A stretch of 20,783 bases of DNA from CAZTAK01 sp964611585 (GCA_964611585.1 CAZTAK010000049.1:1-20783); one strand, 5' to 3'; counted from the first letter of the stretch, positions 6,741 through 14,522 are shown. Program-made: numbers and translations. The notes: generated by a model not told the origin, from the letters alone.

Positions 6741-8277
6741 TCATCAGATCGCCTACGGCCTTGGCACGAACCCGGCACGACCCGCCCGGCAGATAAGCCA
6801 ACGGGACTTCTTCGATATCGACGATTTCGACAGTGCTGGCATCGGCGCCGGCGGCGATGGCTTTGTCTGTTGCTTCTTTTTTGGCTTCGGCGATGGCCGC
6901 GTCGCGCCCGGTGATTTCGAAGGAGTAGACCTTTTCGACCTCGCCGCCGACTTGGGCGATCGCGGCGCCAATGGCGTTGGCGGTGCCCGCGTTTTCGGGC
7001 ACGTTCATCTCCGATGTGCCTTTGATCGGCCGGGACACCAGGACCGTGCCGCCGCCGACGAGGACCACCGGCAGATCGCCTGCGGCTGTCTTCATTCGAT
7101 CGACGGCCTCATCGAGTAGACGCTGGATTTCGTCAACCGCTCGTCTTACGAGCCCTGCATCAAGGTTGGCGACGCGGGTTCGCTCGCCGATATCTGCGTG
7201 ACCGGCGGCCACCGCGATATCGGTCGCGGTGAGTGTTTCGCCGCCGAAAACGAGCGCGCGCTTCGTCAGTTCGAAACCAACGGAGTCGGGACCGACCGAG
7301 ACATCATCGGGGCCCCGAATAATGCTGCCCCCGCCGAGGCCGATCGCCAACACGTCGGGCATGCGGAAGTTGGTGCGGACACCGCCGATATCGACCGCGA
7401 GGGCTGATTCGCGCGGGAAGCCGGCGATCAACATGCCGATATCCGAGGTCGTGCCGCCGATATCGACGACCATGGCATTCTTGGCGCCGGCCAGAAACGC
7501 CGCGCCGCGCATCGAGTTCGTGGGGCCGGAGGCGAAGGTCAGCACCGGATAGCGCTCGACGAATTCGGCGCTCATCAGGGTGCCGTCGTTCTGGCTGACA
7601 AAGAACGGGGCATCGATATTGTGCCGCGCCAGCGCCTCGCGGAAGGAATTGACGACCGCCGAGGCGAGATCGGCGAGGCTGGCGTTCATGATGGCGGCGT
7701 TTTCACGTTCCAAAAAGCCGATGCGGCCAATTTCATTCGACAGCGAGATCGCGGCGCCTGGCAGTTCGTTACGCATGATCTCGGCGGCCCGCTCCTCCAT
7801 CGTCGAATTCATGGGCGAAAAGATCGACGAGATCGCGACCGACCGCAGTCCTTTCGTCTTAAACCCGCGCGCCGCTTCGGCGACCGCTCCTTCGTCCAGG
7901 GGTGCGATCTCGCGGCCGTCGAATTCATGGCCGCCCTCGACCATATGCACGTTGTCGCCGAACGTCGCGGCAAGTTCGGTCGGCCAGTCCGTCAAGGGCG
8001 GCAGACCCCACGCCGCCGGCAGCGCAAGGCGCACGACACCCACCGGCAAAAGCCGTTTGCGTTCAACGAAGGCATTCGTGAAGTGGGTCGTGCCGATCAT
8101 CACCGCGTCAATGGCGGACACGGTCGTGCCCGAGCCGGCCAGCACGATCTCCAGCGCCTTGACGATTCCGCCAATGACATCCGGCGTCGTCGGTGTCTTG
8201 CCAGTCGCGAGGACGCTCATACCGTCCATCAGGGCGGCATCGGTATTGGTGCCGCCGACATCGATACCAATACGCAT
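6733..8277 (-). CDS. hyuA: HyuA-like hydantoinase/oxoprolinase-family ATPase subunit, first copy
   Basis: This 514-residue protein has the Hydant_A_N and Hydantoinase_A layout. It has GIDVGGTNTDAALMDG at residues 4-19, TTHFTNAFVERKRLLPVG, the second phosphate loop DIGGTTSDIGMLIAGFPRES, LGLGGGSIIRGPDD, and VGGGTVLVSRPIKG near the end, closing with YLPGGSCRVRAKAVGDL. It parallels the copy at 2843-4393 through nearly all its length, so the two are recent paralogues. The frame is open to 8352, but the ATG at 8277 gives the conserved MRIG(I/V)DVGGTNTD start seen in both. The Shine-Dalgarno match is weak, so translation may depend on the ABC ATPase gene that ends 38 bases upstream. Its 3' end overlaps the next DUF917 gene by 8 bases. 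Like the other copy it lacks the long C-terminal domain of classical HyuA, and there is no HyuB gene. Confidence 0.9.
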   Translation of the reverse strand: MRIGIDVGGTNTDAALMDGMSVLATGKTPTTPDVIGGIVKALEIVLAGSGTTVSAIDAVMIGTTHFTNAFVERKRLLPVGVVRLALPAAWGLPPLTDWPTELAATFGDNVHMVEGGHEFDGREIAPLDEGAVAEAARGFKTKGLRSVAISSIFSPMNSTMEERAAEIMRNELPGAAISLSNEIGRIGFLERENAAIMNASLADLASAVVNSFREALARHNIDAPFFVSQNDGTLMSAEFVERYPVLTFASGPTNSMRGAAFLAGAKNAMVVDIGGTTSDIGMLIAGFPRESALAVDIGGVRTNFRMPDVLAIGLGGGSIIRGPDDVSVGPDSVGFELTKRALVFGGETLTATDIAVAAGHADIGERTRVANLDAGLVRRAVDEIQRLLDEAVDRMKTAAGDLPVVLVGGGTVLVSRPIKGTSEMNVPENAGTANAIGAAIAQVGGEVEKVYSFEITGRDAAIAEAKKEATDKAIAAGADASTVEIVDIEEVPLAYLPGGSCRVRAKAVGDLMNV

Positions 8278-8315
8278 GTTTTGAGGCTCGCTAGAAGTCG
8301 AGGGGAACGCGCGCG

Positions 8316-9389
8316 TCAGTCGCGCACAATCGAACAGCTGTCCCGGTGCCAACCGATGCTGATTTCGGCGCCGGGCGGGTAAACTTCGAAGCCGGGACGG
8401 TTGAGCGCCTCGGCAACGAGGGCAAGATCGCCATTGGTCAACTCGTAACGGATAAAGGACCCTTGGTAGGACCGGTTCCTGACGACAGCGCGCGTCGTCA
8501 CCAGGCCATTGCCGTTTTCGGCATCGGGCCCGAGGAAAATGTGCTCGGGCCGTATCACCACGGAAACTGACTGCCCCGGGATGATATTGGCTTTTGTGTC
8601 CACGGCGAGTTTAACGTCGCCCACCTTCAGGGTTGCTCCGCGATCCGATGCCTCGACGACCTCGGCCGTGATGATGTTGGATTCGCCGATAAAGCTGGTG
8701 ACGAAGTTGCTAATGGGCCGCTCGTAAATCTCGTCCGGAGCGCCTACCTGTTCGACCCGTCCCTCGTTCATCACGGCGATACGATCCGACATTGTCAGGG
8801 CCTCGCCCTGATCATGGGTAACGTAGATCGTCGTAATCTGCAGCTCATTCTGCAGATCCTTGATCCAGTACTTCATCTCTTCGCGGAGCTTCTTGTCGAG
8901 CGCACTCAACGGCTCGTCAAGCAGAAGAATTTTTGGTTCCGTCACAAGAACCCGCGCCAGTGCAACACGTTGTTTTTGGCCACCGCTCATTTCGCGTTCG
9001 TAGCGGCGTTCGAGACCGCGCAACCCGACTTGATCAATTACCGCACGCACACGCCGATCAAGCTCCGCCCGCGCGACCTTGCGCATTTTCAACCCGAACG
9101 CGATGTTGTCGTACACGTTCATATGCGGAAATATCGCGTAATTCTGGAAAACGATTCCGATGCCCCGTTTTTCGGGCGGCAACTGGGAGATCTCGGATCC
9201 TGCGACGGCGATTGAGCCTTGGGACGGGGCGACAAAGCCCGCCACCATGCGCAAGGTGGTCGTCTTTCCGCAGCCCGACGGACCCAAAAGCGAGAAGAAT
9301 TCGCCTTTTTCAATGTCGAGATTGACGTTGTCGACGGCCACGACTTCGTCGAAGCGTTTGCTCACACCCCTGAGTTGGACATGCGCCAT
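8316..9389 (-). CDS. ABC transporter ATP-binding protein, spermidine/putrescine (PotA) type
   Basis: This 357-residue cytoplasmic ATPase powers the importer formed with the two permeases and the binding protein upstream. Motifs are the Walker A GPSGCGKTT (36-44), the Q-loop Gln at 81, the signature MSGGQKQRVALAR (133-145), the Walker B LLLDEP (154-159), the D-loop SALD and the switch His in VTHDQGEA. The C-terminal third has the TOBE-type beta-barrel expected for PotA/FbpC/MalK importers (PGQSVSVVIRPEHIFLG). The ATG at 9389 has an AGGGAGA site at good spacing. It sits between the binding-protein gene and the first HyuA gene, tying transport to the catabolic genes. Family assignment is secure. 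The substrate cannot be read from the ATPase, and polyamine uptake is only one option. Confidence 0.95.
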   Translation of the reverse strand: MAHVQLRGVSKRFDEVVAVDNVNLDIEKGEFFSLLGPSGCGKTTTLRMVAGFVAPSQGSIAVAGSEISQLPPEKRGIGIVFQNYAIFPHMNVYDNIAFGLKMRKVARAELDRRVRAVIDQVGLRGLERRYEREMSGGQKQRVALARVLVTEPKILLLDEPLSALDKKLREEMKYWIKDLQNELQITTIYVTHDQGEALTMSDRIAVMNEGRVEQVGAPDEIYERPISNFVTSFIGESNIITAEVVEASDRGATLKVGDVKLAVDTKANIIPGQSVSVVIRPEHIFLGPDAENGNGLVTTRAVVRNRSYQGSFIRYELTNGDLALVAEALNRPGFEVYPPGAEISIGWHRDSCSIVRD

Positions 9390-9426
9390 CTCAGGTCTCC
9401 CTGTTCCTGAATTACCCGAGCGACCA

Positions 9427-9452
9427 CCGGGGCGGACCGATATCCGCCCCGG
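9427..9452 (-). promoter_or_regulatory. Strong intercistronic hairpin after the binding-protein gene
   Basis: CCGGGGCGGA (9427-9436) and TCCGCCCCGG (9443-9452) form a perfect 10-bp GC-rich stem with a 6-base loop in the 80-bp gap between the binding-protein stop and the ATPase start. No T-run follows on the minus strand. In other importers a hairpin here protects the 3' end of the binding-protein message or partly terminates transcription, so that binding protein exceeds ATPase. That role is inferred here from position. Confidence 0.6.
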
Positions 9453-9469
9453 GGCCCTGCGAAGCTGGG

Positions 9470-10612
9470 TTAGCCAGCGTAGATCTCGTTGACGGCGTCA
9501 ACGATTTCCTGCTCGTTCTCGACCCAGTACTCCCATGGCGGCACCCATTTGGAGCTGGCCGCCGTGGCATTGTTCACGACACCCTTGCTGGCAAGACCGT
9601 CTGCCACCTTGGTGTTCTTGTTGGTGCCCTGCATGTAGAGGAATTCCCCCATCGCGCCCTGCAGCTCTGGGCCGCAATACTTGTTGAGAAGCGCATAGGC
9701 GAGTTTCTTTTGCATGGGGTCGGAATACTTACTCACAGTCTTGGTCTGAGTGAGAATCGGCTCCCTTTCCTCCCAATACATCCAGCCCAGTGGAACACCC
9801 TTGTCCATCAGCGCATAGGGCTCGCCGTCATGATGGTTGGCGATCACCACCTCGCCCCGCTCAAGCATCTGCCCGAGCGTGGTCGAAAAGTCGGTAAGTT
9901 TCATCGGCATCAGGTCTTTGTATGCCTCGATACCGGCCTTCATGTCGGTCGGACCGTTGCCAAAGACCAGGGATGACATCATGAAATGGACCTGGAACAG
10001 GGTATTAGGCGTCGTGTAATTGCCGCGCACGTCGTCAAATTCGTCACGCCAAAAATCTTTGAAACTCGTTGGCGCGGTGTCGACCAGATCGGTGCGATAG
10101 GCGTAACCATATGTGCTGAACAGCCAGGTCAGGCCCAAGCCGGTCACGGAAGCGAAATCCCAGCAATCTTTCGAGTTGGGGACGTTCGCCTTGACTTCGT
10201 CGGTCGACGCAAAAAAATCCCCGATCTTCGCAATCTTGAACATGCCGGGCATGTTCCAGTTGATAAGGTCATAAATGGGTTCCTTCGGCCCGCTCGGTAT
10301 CATCTTGGGCGGCCACGGGAACGCAGAATCGTATTCGATCTTGCAGTTGAATTCCCGCTCGAAGTCGTCGAGCACATTCTTGCGAACGATCTCTTCCCAG
10401 ATTCCGCCCCATTCAGCAATGCGCAGTACTGCACCGCCGGCGTCGAAAGCGCCGCCTTCGTAGTAGACGTCCTGTGCCCAGGCATGCCGGTAGGCCGGGA
10501 AGCCCAGCGCCGATGCCGCGCCCAGGCCGACCGCGGTTTTTCCCGCCGTTTTCAGGAAACGGCGGCGTGAACGCCTTTTGCTAAGGCCAAGTGTTTTTTC
10601 GTTGTCGCTCAT
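9470..10612 (-). CDS. Tat-exported ABC transporter substrate-binding protein, PotD-like
   Basis: This 380-residue periplasmic binding protein captures the substrate for the ABC importer. The N-terminus is a clear twin-arginine signal, SRRRFLKTAG at 15-24, followed by a hydrophobic segment and an AWA-Q site, predicting cleavage after residue 46. The mature part reads as an extracellular solute-binding protein of the polyamine/iron/2-aminoethylphosphonate group: VLRIAEWGGIWEE at the start, then YDLINWN, TWLFSTYGYAYRTDLV and GEVVIANHHDGEPYAL. Trp, Tyr and acidic residues are abundant, as in binders of cationic or aromatic ligands. The ATG at 10612 has a strong AGGAGG site 9 bases upstream, better than its neighbours, which fits high expression. 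Permease genes precede it and the ATPase gene follows beyond a stable hairpin. The ligand is probably the compound metabolised by the DUF917/HyuA genes, which is an inference. Confidence 0.92.
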   Translation of the reverse strand: MSDNEKTLGLSKRRSRRRFLKTAGKTAVGLGAASALGFPAYRHAWAQDVYYEGGAFDAGGAVLRIAEWGGIWEEIVRKNVLDDFEREFNCKIEYDSAFPWPPKMIPSGPKEPIYDLINWNMPGMFKIAKIGDFFASTDEVKANVPNSKDCWDFASVTGLGLTWLFSTYGYAYRTDLVDTAPTSFKDFWRDEFDDVRGNYTTPNTLFQVHFMMSSLVFGNGPTDMKAGIEAYKDLMPMKLTDFSTTLGQMLERGEVVIANHHDGEPYALMDKGVPLGWMYWEEREPILTQTKTVSKYSDPMQKKLAYALLNKYCGPELQGAMGEFLYMQGTNKNTKVADGLASKGVVNNATAASSKWVPPWEYWVENEQEIVDAVNEIYAG

Positions 10613-10689
10613 GATTGGTTGCCTCCTCTATTCTTTTAGTTGTACGTGGTTCTACTGGTTTTCTCTTTCTAATAAAACAGAAATTCTCC

Positions 10690-11583
10690 CTAACTCTTGC
10701 TGCCTCGGGCACGTTCGGTCGATATCAGGCGCCGAACGTTGACTACCTGGCTGGCAAGCACCATCACGCTGATAACGATGACGATGGCAATAATGCCGGC
10801 CGCCGCCGCCGTCGGCTCGGCCTTGTTGCGCAGCGACTGGAAGATTGCGATCGGCAGCGGCGTCACGTTGGCAGTGCTCAGGAACAATGAAACGTCGAAC
10901 TGTGCAAAGGAAACGATGAACGCAAAGATCGACCCAGCGGAAATTCCCGACGAAATGTTCGGCAATGTCACCCTGAAGAATGCACTCAACGGGCCTGCAC
11001 CCAGGCTGCGTGCCGCCTGCTCAAGCGAAATATCGAAGTGATAGAGCGCCGCCGACACCGCGACGATCACCCACGGAATCGTCACCACGATATGGCCGAA
11101 CAGCAGGCCCGTGAAGGTTCGGGCCAGGCCAATGCCACTGAAGATGTAGAAACTGTAAATCGCAAGTCCAAGGACAACGCCAGGCAGCAGAATCGGTGAT
11201 ACCAGAAGTGCCCGCACCAGGCCCCGGCCCTTGAATGCGACACGCGACAGAAAGATCGCCGCCATCGTTCCAACGACGGTCGAAATCACCATCACGAGAA
11301 GAGCAAGCCCGAAGGATGTCGCAAACGCGGTTCTAAAGGCTTCAGACTGAAAAAAGGCGACAACCCACTTCAGGGAAAGCCCCTGCGGCGGAAACGTTAT
11401 GTACTCCGCCTCGTTCAGGCCCACCAAAACGACAACCGCCGCCGGCACCAGCATGATCGCCAGGGCAATCGCGGCAAAAAACCTGAATATCCAGGGCGAG
11501 AACTGCTGTTCGCCGTAAGGCGCTTTCTGTTTCCAACTGCGCCCGGCAATGCCTTCATGAGTCGACTGGACGGTATCGGCCAT
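10690..11583 (-). CDS. ABC transporter permease, PotC-like
   Basis: This 297-residue inner-membrane protein is the second permease of the importer. A hydrophilic N-terminus of about 35 residues precedes the first membrane helix (FFAAIALAIMLVPAAVVVLVGL). Further helices follow, including the pair around TSFGLALLVMVISTVVGTMA. The cytoplasmic EAA loop, which docks on the ATPase, reads EQAARSLGAGPLSAFFRVTLP. The frame is open to 11862, but that extension overlaps the preceding permease. The ATG at 11583 overlaps the stop of that gene by one base (TGATG), so the two permeases are translationally coupled. This is the expected arrangement for a PotB/PotC heterodimer. The 77 bases after its stop, before the binding-protein gene, are AT-rich and could hold a further promoter, but no convincing one was identified. 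Confidence 0.92.
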   Translation of the reverse strand: MADTVQSTHEGIAGRSWKQKAPYGEQQFSPWIFRFFAAIALAIMLVPAAVVVLVGLNEAEYITFPPQGLSLKWVVAFFQSEAFRTAFATSFGLALLVMVISTVVGTMAAIFLSRVAFKGRGLVRALLVSPILLPGVVLGLAIYSFYIFSGIGLARTFTGLLFGHIVVTIPWVIVAVSAALYHFDISLEQAARSLGAGPLSAFFRVTLPNISSGISAGSIFAFIVSFAQFDVSLFLSTANVTPLPIAIFQSLRNKAEPTAAAAGIIAIVIVISVMVLASQVVNVRRLISTERARGSKS

Positions 11584-12467
11584 CAGACCAGCCCCCCAAT
11601 TCGGCGCTGCGTAAAGCGATGGTAGAAAAAGATCGCCACAAGACTGATCAGGAATAGAAGGGTCGCGATCGCCGCCGCGAACTGCCATGCCGCGTTGCTT
11701 GTCACCTGATTGTACATGTGCATCGGCATCACAAAGACCCGGCTGCCGCCCATGATCGAGGGCACGACATAAGAGCTGATCGAAATGCCGAATACCAAGA
11801 GCGAGCCCGCGAGGACGCCCGGCATACTGAGCGGGAATGTGATGCGCCAGAATACGCCCCACTGTCCGGCACCGAGACTACGCGCCGCTTCTTCGAGCGA
11901 CTTGTCGATGCCGCGGATCGCCGCAATAAGGGAAAGCACCATCACCGGCAGCGATAACTGGACGAGGCCCAGCACGACGCCCGTCCTGTTGTACATCAGC
12001 GGCACATGATGCTCGACCAGACCGATCCAGCGCAGAAAGCCATTGATAATGCCGTTATCGCCGAACAGGACCGTCAAGCCATAAAGACGCACGACGACAT
12101 CAAGCTGCATCGAACCCAAAATCAAAATCAGGAAGAACGTCATGCGCCCCGGACTTTTCGTCCGCGCGACAATGTAGGCCAGCGGGTATGCAAAGACCAA
12201 CGTCACGAACGGTACGATCACCGAGAAGATGACCGACGCATAGGCTGAATTGTAGTAGAGGGGCCGCGAAAAGAACCGGATGAAGTTCTTGAGCGTAAAT
12301 TCCGGTTGTATCTTGACGACGCCCAAGACCGTGGGATTGACCGAAATCGACAGAAGCGAAAAGATCGGAACGATAAAGAAAATCAGAAAGATCAAGGCGG
12401 CCGGAATAATCAGGAACCATAACTGGTTGATGCGCATGCGCGGCGCGACGAGCGCGACATCAGTCAT
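11583..12467 (-). CDS. ABC transporter permease, PotB-like
   Basis: This 294-residue inner-membrane protein is the first permease of the importer. The N-terminal helix LIIPAALIFLIFFIVPIF is followed by a periplasmic region (NPTVLGVVKIQPEFTLKNFIRFF), then the permease core, with the EAA docking loop EEAARSLGAGQWGVFWRITFPL and a final helix near IATLLFLISLVAIFFY. Length and layout are standard for PotB-type permeases. The ATG at 12467 is preceded by AGGGGGA at reasonable spacing. It lies 77 bases after the racemase-family gene and overlaps the next permease by one base. The type is often annotated as spermidine/putrescine, but such transporters also carry opines, thiamine, phosphonates and other small amines. 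Confidence 0.92.
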   Translation of the reverse strand: MTDVALVAPRMRINQLWFLIIPAALIFLIFFIVPIFSLLSISVNPTVLGVVKIQPEFTLKNFIRFFSRPLYYNSAYASVIFSVIVPFVTLVFAYPLAYIVARTKSPGRMTFFLILILGSMQLDVVVRLYGLTVLFGDNGIINGFLRWIGLVEHHVPLMYNRTGVVLGLVQLSLPVMVLSLIAAIRGIDKSLEEAARSLGAGQWGVFWRITFPLSMPGVLAGSLLVFGISISSYVVPSIMGGSRVFVMPMHMYNQVTSNAAWQFAAAIATLLFLISLVAIFFYHRFTQRRIGGLV

Positions 12468-12544
12468 CGCCCAGTCCCCCTGCGGCGCGCAGCGCCCTCG
12501 GTCCCCGGTCCCATTACAACGGCAAACGGTCTTGAGGCGACCGG

Positions 12545-13306
12545 CTATTCGGCTGCCACGCCGACCGCCCGCGGGATCGAATATCCGGTTAGCGGCTTGT
12601 CGCGCGGGAATTCGAAGGTCTTTTTCGAATGGGTAAGGCCCGCGCGGACCATCGCGGCCGCGTAGCGCACCGTCGCAGGAATCGGATCGATGACCGGGAT
12701 ATCGCCATGTCCGGCAGCCGCCAAGCCCGCGCTAATGCCCTCGGCGCACCCGAACATGCCGGTGCAACCAAAGATAATGACGTGCGCGTCATCCTCTTCG
12801 ACCGCGGCGATCGATTCCCGCGTCAGGGCATCGAGCAGGCGGTCCGAATCTTTCTCCAGCTCCAACACCGGAATATTCACAGACCGCGTCGAAGCGTACT
12901 GGTCGCGAACACCGTAAACAGCGATCATGTTTTCGAACAGTGCCCGCAGATTGTCGAGGACCGTTACGACCGAGAACTTGTGCCCCAACGTCGCGGCAAT
13001 ATGCACGCTGGTTTCGCACGGCCCAAAGACGGGAATGGAGACGGCTTCGCGCCCGGCCTTGACGCCCGGGTCTCCCATGCAGTCGATCACGACCGCCGCG
13101 CACCCATCCATTTCCGCCTGAATGATCTTGTTAATAGTATCGGGAAGCGCAAAGGCTTCGTCGTAGCCGCCCTCAATCGAGGCCGGTCCGATATCGAGCA
13201 ACGCGTTGGAAATCTTGGTGTCGGGGTCCTCAAGCACCTTTAGGTGCTCTTTAAGACGCAACCCCGTGGTCACGATCGGCGTGACCACCCTGATTTCGTG
13301 TTTCAT
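12545..13306 (-). CDS. Asp/Glu/hydantoin racemase family protein
   Basis: This 253-residue cytoplasmic enzyme heads the operon. The superfamily performs cofactor-free racemisation or decarboxylation with two cysteines. Here the first is Cys76 in VIDCMGDPG and the second Cys181 in IIFGCTGMFGCAEG, both in the expected setting, with GPCETSVHIA between them. The start of the chain, VVTPIVTTGL, and the ending, RDKPLTGYSIPRAVGV, are also typical of hydantoin-racemase-like members. The frame is open to 13795, but the upstream part runs antisense through a transposase remnant. The ATG at 13306 has a strong GGGAGGG site 5 bases away. With the DUF917 and HyuA-like genes downstream, racemisation of a 5-substituted hydantoin, so that both enantiomers enter the pathway, is the natural reading. 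Maleate-isomerase or malonate-decarboxylase activity cannot be ruled out. Confidence 0.85.
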   Translation of the reverse strand: MKHEIRVVTPIVTTGLRLKEHLKVLEDPDTKISNALLDIGPASIEGGYDEAFALPDTINKIIQAEMDGCAAVVIDCMGDPGVKAGREAVSIPVFGPCETSVHIAATLGHKFSVVTVLDNLRALFENMIAVYGVRDQYASTRSVNIPVLELEKDSDRLLDALTRESIAAVEEDDAHVIIFGCTGMFGCAEGISAGLAAAGHGDIPVIDPIPATVRYAAAMVRAGLTHSKKTFEFPRDKPLTGYSIPRAVGVAAE

Positions 13307-13359
13307 TGGAACCCTCCCCATTCTCTTGCGCCTCACCAATTCCGCGAGCGCTTTCTCCG

Positions 13360-13388
13360 AATTTATCCTATTCGGCATATTCTTTGAA
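13360..13388 (-). promoter_or_regulatory. Candidate promoter of the hydantoin operon
   Basis: On the minus strand TTCAAA (13388-13383) and TAAATT (13365-13360) are separated by 17 bases, each with four of six consensus positions. Transcription would begin near 13353 and leave a leader of about 47 bases before the racemase-family ATG. The segment is noticeably more AT-rich than its surroundings. No operator-like inverted repeat was recognised. Confidence 0.35.
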
Positions 13389-13440
13389 GGACTTTGAATC
13401 GCGCGAACGTCTTGTTCTGCGCGGCCTTGACCGGGCACTG

Positions 13441-13773
13441 TCAGACAAATCTGAACCGGCCTGCGAAGGGTGCCGGTCTGAGGCGTTCGGGCCACAGCTG
13501 GCGCCGCTCGGCCAGGACGGCGGAACGATTCTGTTTGAAGATGTCGCAGCGATCGAAGTGACGGTCCTGATTGAAATGATTTTTGATCGAGGGGTGGTTC
13601 GCGGCGAATTTCCGCAGAGTCATTTCGTCCCTGAACCTCGCTATCGCTCTTTTTCGTCGCCGGAACGGTTGATGTGAGATCCCGGCTCCGTTGTTGGGCC
13701 ACCGGCCGCACCGCTGTCGCGCCGCAACTCCCAAGGCTTTCATCGCCGCGCCGGATGATCCAAGCGGTCGGTT
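13441..13773 (-). pseudogene. C-terminal remnant of an IS6-like DDE transposase
   Basis: Reading minus from about 13773, just after an in-frame stop, the sequence follows the C-terminal end of IS6-like transposases: SSGAAMKALGVAARQRCGRW, then PNNGAGISHQPFRRRKRAIARFR, MTLRKFAANHPSIKNHFNQDR and FKQNRSAVLAERRQL, ending at a stop at 13441. Intact relatives typically read LNNRAENSHQPFRRRERAM and ASVHNHFNQERHL. The Arg-Ala-Glu-Asn segment, which includes the last catalytic Glu of the DDE triad, is here changed to Gly-Ala-Gly-Ile, so the fragment would be inactive even if longer. The N-terminal half is absent, and no terminal inverted repeats were recognised. It records an old insertion between the operon and the RidA gene. 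Confidence 0.7.
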
Positions 13774-13851
13774 TCAATTGCCTTCGTCTAGCCATAGCGT
13801 TTCATCGTACGTTTCGGAACGTGCCGATTATTCGAAGCAGAGGAGAGAGAA

Positions 13852-14310
13852 ATGAGCGTCGAGAAGAGATTGCGCGAACTGGGAATCGAGCTTCCGGAAC
13901 CCCCACCGCCGGCCGGCAACTACGTCGGTGCGGTGACTGTCGGTAATCTGGTCTTCCTCTCGGGGCATGGCCCGCGCAACCCCAACGGGGAATACAACAG
14001 CGGCAAAGTGGGCGGAGAATTGACGTTGGAACAGGGGCAGGAGGAGGCCCGCCAGGTCGGCCTCAACCTGTTGGCAACGCTGAGGGCGGAAATCGGAGAT
14101 CTCGATCGGGTGCGCCGCGTCGTCAAAGTGTTGGGCATGGTGAATGCGGCGCCGGACTTCGGAGACCACCCGAAAGTCATCAATGGGTTCTCCGATCTCA
14201 TGGTCGAGGTCTTCGGCGAGCAGGGGCGTGGCGCGCGTTCGGCGGTGGGCATGGGTTCACTGCCGTTCCAGATCCCGGTGGAGATCGAGGTGATCGTCGA
14301 GATCGACTGA
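13852..14310 (+). CDS. RidA / YjgF-family protein
   Basis: RidA proteins hydrolyse reactive enamine/imine intermediates made by PLP enzymes; sister groups have other roles in amine and ring catabolism. This 152-residue protein is somewhat longer than the 128-residue archetype. It carries a Pro-rich N-terminal segment (ELPEPPPPAGNYV), the core strands LVFLSGHGPRNPNG, the helix GQEEARQVGLNLLATLRAEIG, and the C-terminal motif GARSAVGMGSLPFQIPVEIEVIVEI. The Arg before SAVGMGSLP is where the substrate-carboxylate-binding Arg normally lies. This end resembles the YjgH-like and Rid4-7-type groups often linked to catabolic clusters. The start is supported by a strong GAGGAGAG site. It is divergent from the hydantoin operon and upstream of ipdC, so its partner pathway is open. 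It may clear imines from amino acids released by either. Confidence 0.85.
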   Translation: MSVEKRLRELGIELPEPPPPAGNYVGAVTVGNLVFLSGHGPRNPNGEYNSGKVGGELTLEQGQEEARQVGLNLLATLRAEIGDLDRVRRVVKVLGMVNAAPDFGDHPKVINGFSDLMVEVFGEQGRGARSAVGMGSLPFQIPVEIEVIVEID

Positions 14311-14452
14311 GCGGGCAACGCCATCGACTGGGCGCCCAGATGAGTGCCCTGCCGCGGTGAAGCCGGTCGGTATGCCGAAGCGAACGGGTTTCCATTCACG
14401 CTGGAACGTCCGGCGCTGGCGCTTGTTCAGATAAGCGGCCGGCATCATCAAC

Positions 14453-14522
14453 GTCCGCTTCGAGTCATTGGCGGACGCCGGCCACGCTCACACAGGGGGT
14501 CCGCTTCCCGCCATAAGCGGAC
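14453..14522. repeat. 70-bp double-hairpin interspersed repeat, copy C
   Basis: Two 24-base modules (14453-14476 and 14499-14522) are separated by 22 bases. Each is built as 8-base arm, 8-base loop, 8-base arm. Module 2 has perfect arms GTCCGCTT and AAGCGGAC around loop CCCGCCAT. Module 1 pairs GTCCGC with GCGGAC. The copy aligns without gaps to the repeats at 16507-16576 and 18765-18834. It lacks the gene-tail segment that follows those two. Confidence 0.8.

Larger units (their letters stand above)
13307..13851. other. 545-bp divergent intergenic region
   Basis: This gap separates the minus-strand operon from the plus-strand RidA gene. The left quarter holds the candidate operon promoter. 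From 13441 to about 13773 it is filled by a transposase remnant. The last 80 bases carry the RidA leader, with a strong AGAGGAGAGAGAA ribosome-binding stretch just before the ATG at 13852. A plus-strand open frame at 13306-13677 is the antisense of the remnant and is not a gene. Confidence 0.6.

Noticed and set aside
7580..8382. Plus-strand open frames of 234 and 253 codons opposite the first HyuA gene
   Set aside because: They are antisense shadows of a well-supported gene, with low-complexity composition.
13307..13795. N-terminal extension of the racemase-family protein
   Set aside because: The extra 163 codons cross the promoter region and a shifted frame of the transposase remnant. The ATG at 13306 has a strong ribosome site.
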